Origin: Porphyromonadaceae bacterium UBA7048
GTDB lineage: Bacteria > Bacteroidota > Bacteroidia > Bacteroidales > Muribaculaceae
Reading direction: 5' to 3'
DNA: 28,737 bases
NCBI GenBank assembly: GCA_002493945.1
Contig: DLAL01000066.1
Coordinates: 1 to 28,737 of the forward strand
Shown: positions 28,230 through 28,737 of the stretch, piece by piece
Layout: each line of letters begins with the position of its first letter
Numbering within the stretch: position 1 is the first letter of the stretch
Position numbers and translations under genes: made by a program
Notes under the pieces: model-generated
Databases searched by the model: none
What the model saw: only the letters and a program-made list of their open reading frames with translations
What the model was told of the DNA's origin: nothing

Positions 28230-28737
28230 TTAATATGCAAACCTAATGGATTCGGAGCCTGCGGCCGTGCGGATGACGGCGATGTAAACTCCGTGACTGT
28301 CAAGCGGGATGATGGTGCCTCCGTCGGCAGCTGTCCTGGCGACGAGACGTCCGGGCAGGTCGTAGACCTCGACTGTGCCTGCGCCTTCGAACGTCACCTC
28401 GACGCCGCCTGCCACGCCGCGCACTGCTGCGGCAGCTGCAGCCTCGACACCGTCGATGCCGGTGAAGTTATCGCCGAAGCCGGGAGCCAGGGGAGCGTAT
28501 GCGCCGTCGGTGGCGTAGGTGAAGTACTCGACGTCGGCGCTGCCGTTGCTGAAGCCTACGAGCTGGTCGAGGGTGCGCTGTACGCCGGTGAGTACCATTT
28601 CGTCAACGAGGAATGCCTTCGGGCTCGAGCCCCAGCCGCCGCCATTGAGGAAGCGCTCGTTGTAGAGAACGACTTTGATCTGACGGCAGTCGGCCGAGGT
28701 GGTGTAGTTGAGTCCGTAAGGCTCGAGACCGTCCTCG
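28230..28737 (-). CDS. 3' end of a secreted T9SS-tail protein (truncated by the window)
   Basis: The frame is open from the window edge (first full codon at 28736) to a stop at 28230, giving 168 visible residues beginning EDGLEPYGLNYTTSADCRQ. The N-terminus and catalytic part are outside the window. The visible start (QIKVVLYNERFLNGGGWG, AFLVDEMVLTG) looks like a beta-sandwich of a carbohydrate-active or surface protein. The last 80 residues form a T9SS type A-like domain (GGVEVTFEGAGTVEVYDLPGRLVARTA ... GVYIAVIRTAAGSESIRFAY). An internal Met at 28598 should not be taken as the start. Same strand as the GH43 gene and ending 10 bases before the terminator, so both may belong to a polysaccharide-use cluster. 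Confidence 0.7.
   Translation of the reverse strand, partial: EDGLEPYGLNYTTSADCRQIKVVLYNERFLNGGGWGSSPKAFLVDEMVLTGVQRTLDQLVGFSNGSADVEYFTYATDGAYAPLAPGFGDNFTGIDGVEAAAAAAVRGVAGGVEVTFEGAGTVEVYDLPGRLVARTAADGGTIIPLDSHGVYIAVIRTAAGSESIRFAY

Overview
The window looks like chromosomal DNA from a GC-rich member of the Bacteroidales. Evidence is the repeated Bacteroidota promoter signature (a TTG/TTTG element, about 19 bp, then TAnnTTTG), weak or absent Shine-Dalgarno sequences, a fused SecDF, type IX secretion-type C-terminal tails, BspA-like leucine-rich repeats, a GH43 enzyme with a T9SS tail, and a DUF6057-like membrane protein. A Muribaculaceae-like gut commensal is my best guess, from general gene style only. 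No tRNA, rRNA, CRISPR array, insertion sequence or prophage gene was seen.

Left part (1-8021, mostly + strand): a small outer-membrane beta-barrel; a 485-base gap holding a well-supported antisense small RNA gene (about 887-1006, minus strand) with its own promoter, a long imperfect hairpin and a terminator; an MscS/YbdG-type channel; a membrane-anchored TPR protein; a MATE exporter; a two-gene AbiEi/AbiEii type IV toxin-antitoxin module with a 57-bp dyad over its promoter and an apparently leaderless GTG start; then lpxA and upp, closed by a strong terminator at 7976-8021.

Middle (8022-16124): a consensus promoter drives a roughly 300-nt region with several long hairpins (candidate structured RNA or leader), followed by an uncharacterised 260-aa protein with an NPG motif and a BspA-like LRR/Ig-like surface protein. 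Convergent to these are two small secreted proteins (one with a T9SS tail), then secDF on the minus strand.

Right part (16266-28737, all minus): a three-gene operon (126-aa helical protein, lipoprotein cyclophilin, M16 peptidase) from a consensus promoter at 18827-18857; a tightly overlapping four-gene operon from a consensus promoter at 26340-26370 (DUF6057-like membrane protein, PD40 lipoprotein with a CxxCH motif, a membrane-spanning propeller/Y_Y_Y/AraC regulator, and a chorismatase/Rid-like enzyme); then a GH43 galactanase-like enzyme behind a strong terminator that separates it from the truncated 3' end of another secreted protein.

The most interesting items are the four-gene overlapping operon, whose regulator joins a periplasmic propeller directly to an AraC DNA-binding domain with no kinase or receiver; the two unassigned structured RNA loci; and the dyad operator with leaderless start of the AbiE module.
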